The notes: generated by a model from the sequence alone, not told the origin. 64,000 bases of DNA from Sciurus carolinensis (GCF_902686445.1 NC_062214.1:88640738-88704737), one strand, 5' to 3'; shown: positions 35,026-46,390, counted from the stretch's first letter. Made by a program: numbers and translations.

Positions 35026-35162
35026 TAAAAGTTATACAAGAGATTACAATTTGACCAGGGTGCAATTTATATGTAGCTTTGGGGCAAAATCACCCATCTT
35101 CTACTCATGTATACATCCTGTACTGAGGTATACATCTGGGTGAGTATAAAAATTATAGTTTA

Positions 35163-35366
35163 GACTGAATGCCGTGATACACACCTATAATCCTAGTGAC
35201 TCAGGAGGCGAGGCAGGAGAATCACAAGTTCAAGGCCGGCTTTGGCAACTTAGTGAGGCCCTAAGGAACTTAGTGAGATCTTGTCTCGAAAAATAAAAAA
35301 GGCAGGGGAAATAACTCAGTAGTAAAGTGCCCCTGGATTCCATCCCTAATACTACCCCCAAAAAAA
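35163..35366 (+). mobile_element. B1-dID SINE, plus
   Basis: GCCGTGATACACACCTATAA through an ID half with altered A box (AATAACTCAGTAGTAAAG) to ATCCCTAATACTACCCCC. Confidence 0.9.
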
Positions 35367-35785
35367 TTACAGTTTCAAACCTTCAAAGGAATGGAGTCAG
35401 GACCTGCACACACTGGCTTCCTTGAGGTGAAAAGCTATACAGATATGTGAAGTCCAGAAACTGCTGACCTCCTTTCCAGGCTCTTGGAAACCCACTGGCG
35501 ACTTGTCTTTTAGGTGCCTAACACTTTTATTACCTGGTCAAAGGACCAGCTTAAAGAGGTCTTTGATGGGACAGTCAAATCCAGTCCATTGTATATACTA
35601 GCACACAGTAAAGGCAGAGGCGTTTCCACATAGCAAACCACAGTCCTGGAGCCTAAAGTCCCAATTCCTAAACCCAATACAGATTTTAAAGTGTTACTTT
35701 TTTCAGAGACAATGAAGCCTTACCAAATTCAGTTCACCCATTTCATTTCATATATGCGTTATTTGCAAAATTATACCCATGTATT

Positions 35786-35842
35786 AATAATTTTATATTA
35801 TTAATTATATATAATTAATTATTAATTTCATTAATAATTTTC
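35786..35842. repeat. AT-rich palindromic tract
   Basis: Pure A/T sequence rich in TTAAT units, with an exact 20-base palindrome at 35800-35819. Confidence 0.85.
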
Positions 35843-35877
35843 CTCTAATGTATAAACTATGCTCTTAAAGGTACCAA

Positions 35878-35966
35878 AATGTTGAGGATGTAGCTCAGTG
35901 GTAGGTCACTTGCTTTGCATGTATGAGGCCTGGTTTTAACCCCAGCACTGGAGGAAAAAAAAAAAA
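35878..35966 (+). mobile_element. ID SINE, plus
   Basis: GAGGATGTAGCTCAGTGGTA to TTTTAACCCCAGCACTGG, followed by an A13 tail. Confidence 0.9.
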
Positions 35967-36167
35967 AGTACTAAGATTGTGGAAACAACCCTGGACTTCA
36001 AGTCAGGAGGTCTGGAGCCCTCCATCAACTCTGCTGACAACTGGTCTTCTGACTTGAACAAAATCTGTCTGAAATAAATAAAAGCACTCTCTTGTCCTGT
36101 ATCACAGGGAACTGTCATCAGAACCTGCTCAGAGAATGAACAGGAATGAGTTCTGAAAAGGATATAA

Positions 36168-36371
36168 AAAAAAAAAAAGAAAAAGAAAAAATTACAGTAC
36201 TGGGGATTGAACCCAGTGGCAATCTATCACTGAACTATGTCCTCAGTCTCCCCCCATCCCCTTTTTTTTTTGTCTTGCTAAATTGCCAAGACTGGACTTG
36301 AACTTTTAATGTCCCTGCCTCAGCCTCTCAAGTAGCTGGGATTACAGGAATGCACCACCATATGCAGTTCA
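36168..36371 (-). mobile_element. B1-dID SINE, minus
   Basis: The ID half GGGGATTGAACCCAGTGGCA and B1 half TAGCTGGGATTACAGGAATG are separated by a C/T-rich linker. The tail side is A-rich on the plus strand, so the usual T tract has been lost or overlaid. Confidence 0.88.
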
Positions 36372-36562
36372 GTAGTAAGAGGTAAATACAATCAGGAGAC
36401 ACTTTTCTAAAAAACATATCTCTCTTCTAATTTATTTTTGACTAGAAAGGGTGTGATTTGGATGACACATCATGTGCACTGTGATTCTTCAAAGGGCATT
36501 AAAGAATATATCAAGGGGTGGAGTAGGGGGGCAATACACCAATGATCAAAATTAGAAAAAAC

Positions 36563-36752
36563 TTAGCCAGGCATGGTGGTGCATGCCTGTAATCCCAGTG
36601 ACTTGGGAAGCTAAGGCAAGAGATCGCAAGTTTGAGGACAGCCTCAGTAACTAAGTGAGGACCTAAGCAATTTGGTGAGGCCCTGTTTCAAAGAAAAAGT
36701 AAAAAGAGATGTAGTTAGGTTCAATCCCCAGTACCTTGGGAAAAAAAAAAAA
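36563..36752 (+). mobile_element. B1-dID SINE, plus, with shortened ID half
   Basis: GCCAGGCATGGTGGTGCATG starts an almost consensus B1 half. The ID half is reduced to GATGTAGTTAGGTTCAATCC. Confidence 0.9.
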
Positions 36753-37336
36753 CTACTTAGACAATAATCCACTGCACATTAAACTTGAGTGACTAACATG
36801 GAGCAAAACACAATAATTCCAAAACCAGTCAAACTAGCATTCTTAGGACCTTGGTCATTTGGGGTCAAAATTCGGCAGGGTCTGCCTGGCATTCAAACAA
36901 AAAGTATATTCTTACAGCAGAGATAAAAAGATCTATCCACAGAGCTCTTCCTCTTTACTTCTCCCCACCTACTTCCTTTTCTTCCAAAGGAGAAGGGCTC
37001 TCATTTACCCACTGGTTTGCCACATCCTGCCTCTGAGCTACTTCTTAGGAGCTGCCTGGGCTATTCTGAGAGGAGTTTTAACTCTTTCAGGGTCTCAGAT
37101 CACAAATGTATTTATAATGTCCATACCTACCATAGCCACTTACAATGTAATAACTAGACAACTAGACTCTCTGTGACTAGATAACACTCCCAACTTCCTT
37201 TGGGCCAGACAATATAGTAAGCACCTAGATGATAACCCAAGAAAGTGTCACATCCCTAGGGGCTCCAACAAGCCCAGCCTTGCTTAATCAGTCAAAAAAA
37301 AAAAAAAAAAAAAAAAAAGATTCAAGAATAGTTATC

Positions 37337-37425
37337 AGTGGCTGGAGGTATACCTCAGTGTTCCATCTCTTGCCCAGTAAGCACAAGGCCATAGGTTCAA
37401 TTCCAGTACCACACCCACGAAAAGT
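37337..37425 (+). mobile_element. ID SINE, plus
   Basis: GTGGCTGGAGGTATACCTCA to GTTCAATTCCAGTACCACAC, moderately diverged. An A24 tract lies just upstream at about 37295-37318. Confidence 0.82.
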
Positions 37426-37429
37426 TAAC

Positions 37430-37502
37430 AGTGTAGTTTGATGATAAAGCACACATTTAGCATATGTGAGGCCCTGGGATCAATCTCTACTATTAAAAAA
37501 GA
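37430..37502 (+). mobile_element. ID SINE fragment, plus
   Basis: GTAGTTTGATGATAAAGCAC to GGGATCAATCTCTACTATT. It adjoins the ID above in the same orientation. Confidence 0.75.
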
Positions 37503-37919
37503 AGTATCAAGAAACTCAAAGTACATAAATATTGTTTTTAACATCAGTGAAACTCAATTGTACAAAGCGTCAGTCCCACATAAGGTCTGTGCACTAACAC
37601 TTTCCATGTTTACTGAGGCCTATGCCTATATATGCCAGGCCTGGGTTAGAGAGGTGGCATCAAGACTGAACTCTAGACGCTCACAACGTAGGTGGTAAAA
37701 CAGAACAGGGGTGCATAAAGATCACCACATACACCTCCTCACAAGTGACTCTTCTCCTGAGTAGTTCATGTACGATCCCACTGGAGCTTTTCTAGTGGAG
37801 ACCACAGTCATACCAATATCTGACTTCAACCTTCAAGAAGAGGTAGGCTCCCAAACACTGGCGATAAACATGAAGGAGAAACCCCAAATGAAACGTCAAC
37901 AGTCATGGGTAAAATTATT

Positions 37920-38215
37920 TTGCGCACTTTCTATGATTTAGGTGTCATGCTAAGGACCTTGTAAGTGTGTGTGTGGTGCTGGGGACTGAACCCAGGGCCG
38001 TGTGCTTGTGAGGCAAGCACTCTACTAACTTAGCTATATCCCCAGCCCAATGCTAAGGACTTCTATTAACCCTCTAAACAATTCTGTGATTTACTTTCTG
38101 CACCCCCATATTTATTAGTGAGAAAACTAGGCATCAGTGAGGTTAAGCAACCAATTCAACCAACACAACTGTTTAGGAGGGTAGTGCCAAGATTCCAACC
38201 TCAGCTGTCTGCCTC
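37920..38215 (-). mobile_element. MIR fragment, minus, split by an ID
   Basis: GCACTTTCTATGATTTAGGT and ATGCTAAGGACTT on one side, then AGTGAGAAAACTAGGCATCA on the other, in reversed MIR order. Confidence 0.6.
37958..38049 (-). mobile_element. ID SINE inserted in a MIR, minus
   Basis: GGTGCTGGGGACTGAACCCA to TATATCCCCAGCCC, with exact duplicates ATGCTAAGGAC at 37947-37957 and 38050-38060 and a short GT tail. Confidence 0.96.
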
Positions 38216-38420
38216 CGGGGATCACTCCTAAGACACAAAGACAGAAGAGTAGGGATGGGGGCCACATACACACATGACTGATCATGGTATTTGAAGCAAA
38301 GCAGGTCAAAAATTAGCATCTCTTTTTCCCCTCAATTAGAAGACTTGAGACCTTTTAAGATTTTTCTAAAATCAATAAATGTGTAAACAATGACCCTTTA
38401 CTACACCACTTACTCTGTGC

Positions 38421-38614
38421 AGCTGGGCACGGTGGCACACACCTGTGATCCCAGTGACTCAGGAGGCTAAGGCAAGACGACTGCAAATTCAAGGATAGAC
38501 TCAGCAACTTAGCAAGACGCTGTCTCAAAAAATAAAAGTGGCTCAGGGTACGGTTTAGTGGTAGATTCCCTGGGTTCCATCCACAGTACTGCCAAAAAAA
38601 AAAAAAAAAAAGAT
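38421..38614 (+). mobile_element. B1-dID SINE, plus
   Basis: GCTGGGCACGGTGGCACACA starts the B1 half; an A18 tail follows. ACTCTGTGCAG before and ACTGTGTGCAG after are probable target duplicates. Confidence 0.93.
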
Positions 38615-39384
38615 ACTGTGTGCAGATGAGAATCATGATCTTCAACTGAGTTACAACTTGGCTACCTGCTACACAGAATATGGTACAGGTTGATTAGGTC
38701 AGTCTGGCTGGCTAGGCACATGTCCCTCCCTAAAGTTGCCGCTTAGGCACAAAGCACACCCACCCCAGACAGGAGAGGACCAGAAGACTAGTCAATGGCA
38801 CATCAGTGGCTGAGCTCCCAAAGCTCCCAAGTTCAGTAGCAGGAGAAAGTAGAACACTGAAGCTTCCATAACAGATAAGAAAGAGTTTCAAGTTCCAGAA
38901 ATGGACCTATGGTTACATTTTAAAATCTTCAGCAGGCTGGACACCTGCCTTTGGGTTATACATCTGTCAACTGTATTTGAAACATTAAAATCTGATGATT
39001 TTTAGAGTCAAAAGGTATATTAGTATTATTCTAGATTAACTGCTAAGAGAAAACAAATGTTTCTCTACCTCCAAATACACTTATCCTTTGTTTGCCTGGT
39101 TTTTTTTTTTTTTTTCCTCCTAAAGATTTAAATCCTACCAGTCAAACCCGCTCATGGTTAACCCTTTGGGTACATTTCGCTGTTCAAAAATATGTCAAGA
39201 CTTTAATGATCGTTATCAAAGATGTCAAGAGAAAACGTAAGGGCTAAAAGGAAATTAATTCATCCTGTGCTGGGGGCTCTTAAGAATGAGCAACATTTAT
39301 TGATTTAAACTGAACATAGCATAAACTCTCCTCTAGTCCTAACAGAAGCAAGGGACAATCGGTGGAGCAGGGCAGAAATAAAAA

Positions 39385-39515
39385 GCCCTGGATCTCATTC
39401 AGATCTTAACTGACATTACCCTGGGCTCACCACCCAGTCTCAGTGGCCTCAATCCCTTCCTGTGTACATAAAAGGAGGAGGCTGAACTATTATGATCATT
39501 TCCATCTCTAGCATT
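39385..39515 (+). mobile_element. MIR fragment, plus
   Basis: GGCCTCAATCCCTTCCTGTG and AGGAGGAGGCTGAACTATTA correspond to the worn MIR centre. Confidence 0.5.
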
Positions 39516-40304
39516 TTAAGGACAGGTGGCTATGCTCAGGGAAGAAGGAATTAAAAGGGAAAAGGATGATTAATCTAATTCTATCCTAGGCCCAGAAATA
39601 GCCTGGCTTAGCACAGCATTCACCTTATCAGCCTTGATTTATTAGGTGGTGGGAGGACTGGTGGGTGGGAATCACAGCCACCTACAGCAAAATTAAGCTC
39701 TGTTCCCAAATGAGTTCTGCTGAAGTGTGATTTATCCAGAGTGTTAAACAACTTACCAGCAGTATAAAACCATGTTACCAAAATTGTGTTATTGCACAAA
39801 CTTCACTTTTACCCAAATGTGATTTGCAGGGAGGATACAGAGCTCAGAATTCTGTGTCTGTGGCCATCTGTCCTATCTCAGTCCCCAGAGAGGCAGTGAA
39901 GGGGAGTGTGAAAAGCCACCAGGTGCCATGCAAATTCAGCAACCATTGTCACATATCCATCAAGGGGCACAACAAGGGGCTGGGAATAAGCAAGAAGCTC
40001 AACATGCAAGAGGCTCACAGAAACTTCCAAGTCTTCCAAACGTTCTCTGAGTCTTCCTCCAAGCCAGGCACAGGGCTGACAGAATACCACAAAATTGATG
40101 TCACCACCAATACATGCTTCCCAAGTTTCCCCTCTGGGCTAGGAAGAAACCATTGGCTGAAGAGGTAGACCCTTAGCTGCCTGTGTGACATGCATAACCT
40201 TCAACAAGAAATTCTGTTTTCTCATTTATCAAGCAGAGATAACCCATCCCCCATGCCTCAGGGGGTTGAGTGAGGCAATAAATGGATGTAAAAACAATAA
40301 AGAG

Positions 40305-40393
40305 GGCTGGAGATGTAGCTCAGTGGTAGAGCACTTGCCCAGCACATGTGAGGTCCTGAGTTCAATTCTTAGCATCCAAGGGGGTGGGGGGAT
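40305..40393 (+). mobile_element. ID SINE, plus, with target-site duplication
   Basis: GGCTGGAGATGTAGCTCAGT to CAATTCTTAGCATCC; the tail is G-rich (AAGGGGGTGGGGGG). ACAATAAAGAG is exact at 40294-40304 and 40394-40404. Confidence 0.95.
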
Positions 40394-40584
40394 ACAATAA
40401 AGAGTTCTCAAATGTGACGTGACCCTCCTGTGACTAGTTACTATGAAAATAACTGACCACCGATGAAGTCAAAGTCAGAGTTCACTGGGACTAACAGAGC
40501 CTTGTCTTTTGAAGAAGGATGTCCTCAGGTCTCCATCCTCACACCATCTCAAGGCTTGTTTAGTCACCAATGAAACTGTTCCAA

Positions 40585-40673
40585 GGGCTGGGGAGATAGC
40601 TCAGTTGGTAGAGTGCTTGCTTTGTAAGCACAAGGCCCTGGGTTCGATCCCCAGCACCCAAAAAAAAAAAAAA
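40585..40673 (+). mobile_element. Young ID SINE, plus, with target-site duplication
   Basis: An almost consensus body GGGCTGGGGAGATAGCTCAG to GTTCGATCCCCAGCACCC. GAAACTGTTCCAA is exact at 40572-40584 and 40674-40686. Confidence 0.97.
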
Positions 40674-40699
40674 GAAACTGTTCCAAATCAGATTCCAAG

Positions 40700-41052
40700 T
40701 GATACAGTCTGGATCTACAACGTTCCCCAAAGGCCTATGTGTTAAAAGCGGGATCCCTAGCTCAGAGCTACCAGGAAGTGGTAGAACCTCTAAGAGGTGG
40801 AGAGGTATTCAGGTCATTGCAGGGAATGAACCCCAGTCCCCTCCTTCTCTCTCTTTGGCTTTCTGGTCATGAAGTGAGCAGTTTTATTCCACTATGTGCT
40901 GTCATCATACTATGCTGCCTTGGCACAGGACTAAAACAAGAGGGCCAATCCATCATGGCCTGAAACCTCCTCAACTCTGAGCCAGGATAATCTTTTCTCT
41001 TCACAAGTTGATTATCTCGGGTATTTGTGTTAGTGATAGAAAGCTAACACAT
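40700..41052 (+). mobile_element. MaLR-type LTR, solitary
   Basis: The LTR runs from TGATACAGTCTGGATCTACA through GGTAGAACCTCTAAGAGGTG and TGGCCTGAAACCTCCTCAAC to GAAAGCTAACACATC. No internal viral sequence is attached; it is a noncoding relic of different subfamily from the one at 20757. Confidence 0.78.
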
Positions 41053-41834
41053 CAGGGAACAGTTATGCACTGGAGTTAAGGAAGAATAAGGCTCGGCTTC
41101 CCCGAGTGCAGTCCAACTGGACAGAGTTACACAAGCTGAAGCACGACGGGACATGTAGAGAGCACTCTGGAGGGTGGAGCTGCCAACCCCTGCCTGGAGT
41201 GGGAGCGATTTACAGAAGAGGTGACCTACCAACTAAACTTGGGCCCTAAATCAGAATTTCAACATACACTGAGCATAGAGAAGGGAATTTCCAGAAGACA
41301 CAAAGCAGAGGTCTGGGCCCATGGGGGAAGATGTCTAGATGAACCATGAGCTGATCCCCAACTGGCTTCAGCCACAGGAAGGGACTGTTACCTTCCAGTT
41401 ATGCCACCAAAGGTCAGTGACTCTTCTTTCCTCACTGTGCCCTCTCCCCCAGGCACGTGCATGCACACAAAGCCCAGGAAATCCTCCTTAAACTCTTGAA
41501 GAAAGATGGGTTTCCTGGTAGTGCTCATTACGCAGATGGCTGACCCAGAGAAGCTGGGAGGAGTCTATATTAGGATGTACTATGCAGCAGTTGTTTCCGA
41601 GGCACCTTTTGAAGACTCCTGTTTCACTGAAAATAATTCTTTTGCTTCCTGCATATCCTAAAAAATTGCAAGTATGCCCGGTTGTCTCTATGCTCAGTCT
41701 GTGTGGATGAAGAAAGCTACAGAGGCCTGTCATTGAAGTGCTTTGAGAGGTGAAAATTTTCTCTCCTTCTCACCTGATAGAGAGTAAAGCACCCTGGGCT
41801 GGGGATGTAATCCTGCCTGTTACCCATGAAAAGC

Positions 41835-41990
41835 AGTTTACATACATGGAGTGTCTATGATCCTCTCTGCTAGATAAGTGTTATTATGCCCATTTTACAG
41901 TTATGGAAACAGACTTAAGGATGTGAAAACTTTCATGAGACCATAACGATAATAAAAGGCAGCATCACTTAATGTGCCAGGGATCGGGCC
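41835..41990 (-). mobile_element. MIR fragment, minus
   Basis: GTTATTATGCCCATTTTACA, GTTATGGAAACAGACTTAAG and CATCACTTAATGTGCCAGGG retain reversed MIR order. Confidence 0.58.
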
Positions 41991-42194
41991 TGGGGCTCAG
42001 GGCTCCAAAGTCTTTCTGCTGGGCTACATGGCCCTCAAGCTGTGTTACTCAAAAGTCACAAATGTGAAATAGTACTGCTATGTGACACAACCAACTTCCC
42101 GTAATCCTTATTTGTAGTCCTGGATTCTTTCTCTGCTAACAGAAAGAATTGCAACAGAACATTTCTAAGACTCCTCTCAACAATAAAATTTATT

Positions 42195-42345
42195 CTACCT
42201 ACTATCTACTTAGAACTTGAAAGTGTGCCGAGTGGTGACCAACATAATCCTGTGGAACTCATACACACCCTGAAAGTAGAAAGCCATTACCAACATTCCC
42301 AATTTGCAGAGAAGAAACCAAGGCACAAAATGGTCAAATGGCAAG
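42195..42345 (-). mobile_element. Possible MIR fragment, minus
   Basis: CATTCCCAATTTGCAGAGAA and GAAACCAAGGCACAAAATGG match the MIR centre in reverse. Confidence 0.5.
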
Positions 42346-43864
42346 TCAGTTGTACCATGAAAGGAGCTCAGATCTCATACTTTTACTCTACATAAGGCAC
42401 TGTCATTCCAAAGTACTGTGTCCTGAAAATTCTGAAGCTTGAAGACTTTCAGACTCCTCTGAAAAAGGAGTTAGTCTCTGGATTCAAATGAACTACTTGG
42501 GGAGAAGGAAATCTCATTTGCATTCCAACTGGCAAGCTAGGCCTTTCAAGACTGCCACTACTCCTAACTAACCCTCTGAGTGGTGAACAGTCCTTTCCAG
42601 ACCATTCTGCAGTTGAACCTACTGCCTCCAAACTCTCAGAGGCCTATTTCCAACCTTCTAGAAATTAGACCCAACTCTACAGAACAACACAGAGTCCTCT
42701 GGATGCTCAACACCCCCCTCAACCACCATGTGATCTGGCAGTTAGAAAGACCAGATGTCAGAGCTCCTAAGGATTTCTTCCAGCTGTTCCCACCATCTTT
42801 AAAGTCCTTTCTGTTGCTGCTGTCTTTGTGCTCTCAGGGAAGACAGGCACTTTTCTGGATACTCTGCCATCATTCCAATTTTCCCATTTTTAACTCTCTA
42901 ACATACTCATGCATATGATTTTAACATTTAAGAAGAAACACAAAACTTTACTTTCTCAGTTTCTGAATGATAACTTTCTAAATCCTGTGTTAGTTATACT
43001 GCAATCAAACATCACATTTAGGCTTCCTAAAAATATTACCCCAGTACAATGCCTCCTTTTTGTTCCCACATGCCCATCCCCCAAGCGTGCACACATGTAC
43101 TTTAAACTGTCATTTAGACATTGGAGGGTATAATTTAAATGTCTTTAATTGCATCTACTACAAGGACATTTGCACGATTCTTCACTTTGCTTCAGAGTTA
43201 TGACCTAAACTGAAGCTTTTACTGAATTCCAAGACTAAATAGATGCACGGAGAGCAAACATCAACAATATAATTTAGACGAGAATTTTAAATGCATTATG
43301 CTTCTCCAAAACATCTGCATTCATTTTCCCCATTTTCAGCAAAGTCCTTTTAATCCACCTTGCAGCCCAGGCCTGGTACTAAGTATCTGTTCAATGGATG
43401 TTAACCCATCTTAATCTTAACATATAAATTAGAAATCCATTGTAATTTTGGTCATAATCTAAATGTATTTGACCCTAACACAAATACCATTTGAATCAAC
43501 AGCAAATAATGGGCAGCTGCTCATATTCAAAGTATACATACCTCTGTCATCTGAACTGTTTTGAAGTTGGTCTTGTTTGGAAGACAAATGGTTAGCAGCT
43601 GCAAGTTCAATAACAAAGTGGTAGGAAGGCAGAGAGGAACCAGAGGGAATCCAAGTGCCACTTCATATATTAAGCATGGAACTTCTTTCCAACAAACATC
43701 TTTCATTTCCTTGGGGAAACTAATCCGGACATGCCCTTTGAACTTGGGAAAACAAAGGGCTGTGCTTTAAGAGAAAGAATCTAGTTTAAAGGATGAGCAA
43801 AGCTTAGAGAGCAGGAAGTCTCTCCTTTTAAACATCTCCATTCTATTATTTTTATTTTTAAGGG

Positions 43865-43995
43865 AGAGTGTGGGACATGGGAAAATCCACCAGGCTATCA
43901 GTCCAAAGACCTGGATTAATGAAATGGACAATGCTGAATAGGTTACTTCCTTCCATTGTCCCTCATTTTCTCCTTTGCAAGACAGAGGCAAAATT
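43865..43995 (+). mobile_element. Possible MIR fragment, plus
   Basis: AGTCCAAAGACCTGGATTAA and GTCCCTCATTTTCTCCTTTG are MIR-like. Confidence 0.4.
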
Positions 43996-44069
43996 TAACT
44001 AATTAATTAAAGGAGCAAGATTAAGACCAGCACTGATAGAACTTTCTGCAAAGACAGAAATGGTCAAAC

Positions 44070-44235
44070 CTGTACTGTTCAATACAGCAGCCACCAACCA
44101 CATGGGGCCAGTGAACCCTTAAAATGTGGCTAATGCAGTTTAGAAATTGATTTTAAAACTTTATTTAATTTTAATTAATTTAAGTATAAATAGCCACATA
44201 TAAGTAGTGGTTACAGTTTTGGAAAGTACAGCTCT
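44070..44235. mobile_element. Palindromic DNA-transposon (MITE-like) relic
   Basis: ACTGTTCAATACAGCAGCCA near one end and TAGCCACATATAAGTAGTGG with GGAAAGTACAGC near the other are imperfect complements around an AT-rich centre. The phrases match a mammal-wide hAT-type MITE; subfamily not assigned. Confidence 0.65.
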
Positions 44236-44284
44236 ATAAAAACCTCTAACATTTTATATAGTATAAGAAGGGCCACAGGGAAAA

Positions 44285-44475
44285 AGCATGGGACAGACCT
44301 CAGTTCTAAACTTCACTCCACTACTTACTAATTGTGCAATCTTGAGAAATTACTTAACTTCCCTGAGCTTCATTTCCCTTATTTGTACAATAGCATGCTA
44401 TGAACTTTTTGTAGAATTTTAATGCAAACTTGAGACCATGGATGTAAAGAAATCAGAAAGGCCTTCAATAAATGG
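44285..44475 (+). mobile_element. MIR SINE, plus
   Basis: CCACTACTTACTAATTGTGC, AGAAATTACTTAACTTCCCT and TTCCCTTATTTGTACAATAG, ending CCTTCAATAAATGGTAGC. Confidence 0.7.
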
Positions 44476-44911
44476 TAGCTATTTTTCCAGTTATGTTCTT
44501 TAGGAATAAAAGTGTCCCATCTTCCAACTTCATCCCACTGTTGCTTCCTGCATTCAGATCCATTTTTATTACCTCACAGATTGAAAGCTGTAAGTCCTAC
44601 ACATGCAGCCTTGTCTATCAAGAAAGCAACTTGCTCAGGAATTGTTCCAGGTCCTCAGCTGTGGGCAAGCCTCTAATTACCCATGTCCTCTGAGCCCCCG
44701 GAACCAGTGATTTCCGCTTACCCTGTATCCCTTCCACCTCAAATAGTCATGCAGGAATTTACAAACTCTTCCCCATGACTGCATATCAAGCTGAAACTTT
44801 GTTTAGTGCAACCAAAAAAACCTGTTAGTGGTTTCTGGTATTTTCCTCACAAACTCTGTCCTTGACTGCCCATAATCAAAATGGTATGTTTTCTTTTCTA
44901 TTTAGAAATGC

Positions 44912-44955
44912 TTTTTTTTTTTTTTTATTGTTTAGTGATTTAGAACAGTCAGAAA
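44912..44955 (-). mobile_element. Possible minute retroposed fragment, minus
   Basis: On the minus strand about 28 bases containing AATAAA run straight into an A tract. TAGAAATGC flanks it at 44903-44911 and 44956-44964. The source is unknown and the 9-base repeat could be chance. Confidence 0.35.
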
Positions 44956-45558
44956 TAGAAATGCAACTAGTTACATTTATGGCTAAGCCAGCATTAATTC
45001 AGTTACCAAAATAAAACAAGGCAAAAGAGACTATTAGAAGAAATGCTTCAATAAAATAATAAAAGGCTGCAATCTACAACTAAATTAGTATTAGATGTAT
45101 CTAATATAAGTATAATATAATGTTAATATGATATGATTAAGAGTGTAGCCCAAGACATTCTGCTGGTCTTTCCTTTAGTGAATGGAATCTTTCCTTGGCT
45201 CCAATGACCAAGTTTTCTCAGGGTACTCAATGAGCACCAAAGATAAGCAGGATAAAATTTCTATTATACTAATAATTACTGGAATGTTAAGTGGTTCTCT
45301 TCTTCCTGTTTCTCCACCATTCCACAAACCCTTAGAGGAAGAGAGGAGGTGAAAGACAGGCTGGCAATTTGGTAGGATTTCAATCCGGATTTGAGTAAAC
45401 CATTACACAAAAGGTTTACAGTAAGCTTGGAATTCTTGTTAACTTCGAGACCACATCCAGCAAGGACTTTTTTGAAGGACTGTTTAACAAAGGATAATGC
45501 AAAAGCTAAGAGGGCAAATAATTTTGACTCTAGACTCTCAAGTAAGGTGAAGTTCTAC

Positions 45559-45561
45559 TGT

Positions 45562-45606
<45 letters not shown>
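45559..45606. repeat. (TG)n microsatellite
   Basis: TGTGTCTG then about 20 pure TG units, ending at a reversed ID fragment. Confidence 0.96.
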
Positions 45607-45610
<4 letters not shown>

Positions 45611-45642
45611 GGCTGGGGATCAAACCCAAGGCCTCAAGTGAT
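45607..45642 (-). mobile_element. ID SINE fragment, minus
   Basis: GGGCTGGGGATCAAACCCAA and GGCCTCAAG are only the B-box side of an ID; the head is missing. Confidence 0.75.
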
Positions 45643-45796
45643 CTAATTTTTTTAAACTAACCTGATATCAGTTACAACTCAATTAAAAAAAAAAAAAAAC
45701 AGTTAAGTTAAATCCAGACAAGTCTATGAAGACAACGATGATTGGCTAATTAGTCATGTTCTCCCTACAGTTCTCCAGATTTCAAGATTTAACCTG

Positions 45797-45978
45797 ACTT
45801 GCAGGGGAAGTAGCGCACACTTGTAATTCTGGTGACTCTGGAGGCTAAGGCAGGAGGATGGGAAGTTCAAGGCCAGCCTCAGCAACTTAGTAAGGCCCTT
45901 AGCAACTTAGCAATACACTGCTAGGGATGTGGCTTAGTGGTAAAGCACCCCTGGGTTCAATCCCCAATAACAGAAAAA
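45797..45978 (+). mobile_element. B1-dID SINE, plus, with target-site duplication
   Basis: Dimer in which GTAGCGCACACTTGTAATTC opens the B1 half. AGATTTAACCTG is exact at 45785-45796 and 45979-45990. Confidence 0.96.
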
Positions 45979-46350
45979 AGATTTAACCTGTCTCTGAAAC
46001 CCAGGTGGGTTAATCACTCAGTTGTTCCACTTTCTATGAAAAGCAAATGCACTTAAGAGCATTTGAGATTCTGAACCCTTCTTGCTAGCAAGTTAAACTC
46101 AAAATAGGTCAATTCCAGAAAGGCATTCATTTCAAGGGGACTTTCGTCTGTGGTTATTTTGAAAACCACTGCTTTTAAAACTGACATTATGAAGCTTAAA
46201 AATAGGCCCTCCTACTAAGGATCAAGGACTAAAATACCCTTTCCTTCCCCCATTTCCTTTTTCTCTTTTCCCTCAACTACCTAGAGAGTAGGGATACAGA
46301 GGGGTAACTTTTCCAGAGTTTGATTATTACTTGAAAACAAAACAAGAAGA

Positions 46351-46353
46351 CTT

Positions 46354-46387
<34 letters not shown>
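46351..46387. repeat. (TTTA)n microsatellite
   Basis: About nine TTTA units, not attached to a recognisable SINE. Confidence 0.95.

Positions 46388-46390
<3 letters not shown>

Noticed and set aside
39824..40168. A 114-codon open frame on the plus strand in intron 1
   Set aside because: The product has no recognisable domain, there is no sign of a processed gene (no adjoining A tail, no target duplicates), and it lies antisense in MAP2K1. It is most likely a chance open frame.
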